Assembly (NCBI GenBank): GCA_016218635.1
Contig: JACRDJ010000005.1
Coordinates: 1 to 14,479 of the forward strand
Source of the DNA: Candidatus Iainarchaeum sp.
GTDB lineage: Archaea > Iainarchaeota > Iainarchaeia > Iainarchaeales > JAFGBZ01
Direction: 5' to 3'
Length of the DNA: 14,479 bases
Shown: piece by piece, positions 14,007-14,479 of the stretch
Position numbering within the stretch: the first letter of the stretch is position 1
How the letters are laid out: every line of letters begins with the position of its first letter
The notes under the pieces: generated by a model
Database searches by the model: none
The model's input: the letters and a program-made list of their open reading frames with translations, nothing else
Told to the model about the DNA's origin: nothing
Made by a program: the position numbers and the translations under genes

Positions 14007-14479
14007 ATGAAAGCTTCAACAAAGCCAAAAAAACCCGCAAATACTGCTTTTTACTTAAATGACATCCTCCGGATGGAAGACTTCTCCAGGGAATCCATTG
14101 AAGAAGTCCTGCAAACAGCATCCCGGATGGAGAAACTGGCCCCGGAACAAAAAGGACACATTCTGAGCGGAAAAATCGTAGCCACGTTATTCTTTGAGCC
14201 CAGTACCCGCACCCGGCTTTCATTCGAGTCGGCCACGTACCGGCTGGGCGGACAGGTGATCGGGTTCGCGGACTCAAAAAACACGTCCCTGGCCAAAGGA
14301 GAAAGCTTTGCGGACACCATCCGAATGATTGACGATTACGCGGATGTTCTGGTTATCCGCCATTCCCGGGAAGAGGCCGCCGAAGAAGCCGCCCGCATCA
14401 GCTTCAAACCAGTCATCAATGCCGGAGATGGCACCCATCAGCACCCCACCCAGGCACTCCTTGATCTTTACACCATCCG
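14007..14479 (+). CDS. pyrB: Aspartate carbamoyltransferase catalytic subunit, 3' part cut off
   Basis: PyrB joins carbamoyl phosphate and aspartate, the committed step of pyrimidine synthesis. I translated this frame by hand; 157 codons are visible, roughly the first half of a protein of about 300-310 residues. The carbamoyl-phosphate signature FFEPSTRTRLSFE is present, followed by NTSLAKGESFADTIRMI and the NAGDGTHQHPTQALLDLYTI segment that distinguishes aspartate from ornithine carbamoyltransferases together with the pattern of the first motif. An N-terminal extension of about 14 mostly polar and basic residues (MKASTKPKKPANTA) precedes the usual start of the fold. The TATA box at 13970-13979 serves it. 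Whether the regulatory chain gene pyrI follows lies beyond the window. Confidence 0.95.
   Translation, partial: MKASTKPKKPANTAFYLNDILRMEDFSRESIEEVLQTASRMEKLAPEQKGHILSGKIVATLFFEPSTRTRLSFESATYRLGGQVIGFADSKNTSLAKGESFADTIRMIDDYADVLVIRHSREEAAEEAARISFKPVINAGDGTHQHPTQALLDLYTI

Noticed and set aside
1..14479. Search for mobile elements, CRISPR repeats, toxin-antitoxin or defence genes.
   Set aside because: No transposase, integrase, regularly spaced repeats or defence motifs were seen; the window is mainly housekeeping genes with two accessory surface genes.

Overview
The window is a stretch of archaeal chromosome. The evidence is the gene order ftsZ, secE, spt5/nusG, rpl11, rpl1, rpl10, rpl12, all on the minus strand, which is the arrangement known from Euryarchaeota. 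Further signs are an archaeal L12 ending in GLGSLFG, an archaeal-type Spt5, TATA-box promoters about 25-29 bases ahead of several start codons, and Shine-Dalgarno sites of the GGTGA/AGGAGG type in front of internal genes. I cannot fix the lineage. The mix of a euryarchaeal gene order with secreted CARDB and MopE-like modules would fit a DPANN-type or other uncultivated archaeon, but that is only an impression. No tRNA, rRNA, CRISPR array or insertion sequence was recognised.

Layout. From 4.8 kb down to 1 (minus strand) lies a tightly packed operon: a secreted Lon-like (S16) serine protease, then purB, then purM. Its reading frames overlap by 4 and 14 bases, and purM runs off the left edge. 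A 438-base spacer (4805-5242) follows. It holds the protease promoter, a doubtful plus-strand frame with an A-AAA-AAC slippery site, a 16-base palindrome and the terminator of the ribosomal operon. From 8.5 to 5.2 kb (minus strand) come secE, spt5, L11, L1, L10 and L12. L1 has its own promoter and a leader with a hairpin. Between secE and ftsZ sits a small plus-strand gene of 54 codons with a strong promoter, Shine-Dalgarno site and terminator. ftsZ (minus) and prs (plus) diverge from a shared spacer. To their right are an unusual potentially structured spacer, an 880-residue surface-anchored multidomain protein, and the start of pyrB, cut by the right edge.

How the genes fit together. prs makes PRPP, the entry metabolite for purine synthesis (purB and purM act later in that pathway) and also needed for pyrimidine synthesis, where pyrB acts. 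The central block joins ribosome stalk proteins, a transcription elongation factor and a translocon subunit with the cell division protein FtsZ, a growth-linked housekeeping set. The two accessory genes, the protease and the large surface protein, both act outside the cell membrane. The most interesting items are the protease with SHOCT-like cytoplasmic repeats in a purine operon, the L10 without its usual acidic tail, the 54-residue orphan, the folded spacer after prs and the possible frameshifted small gene.
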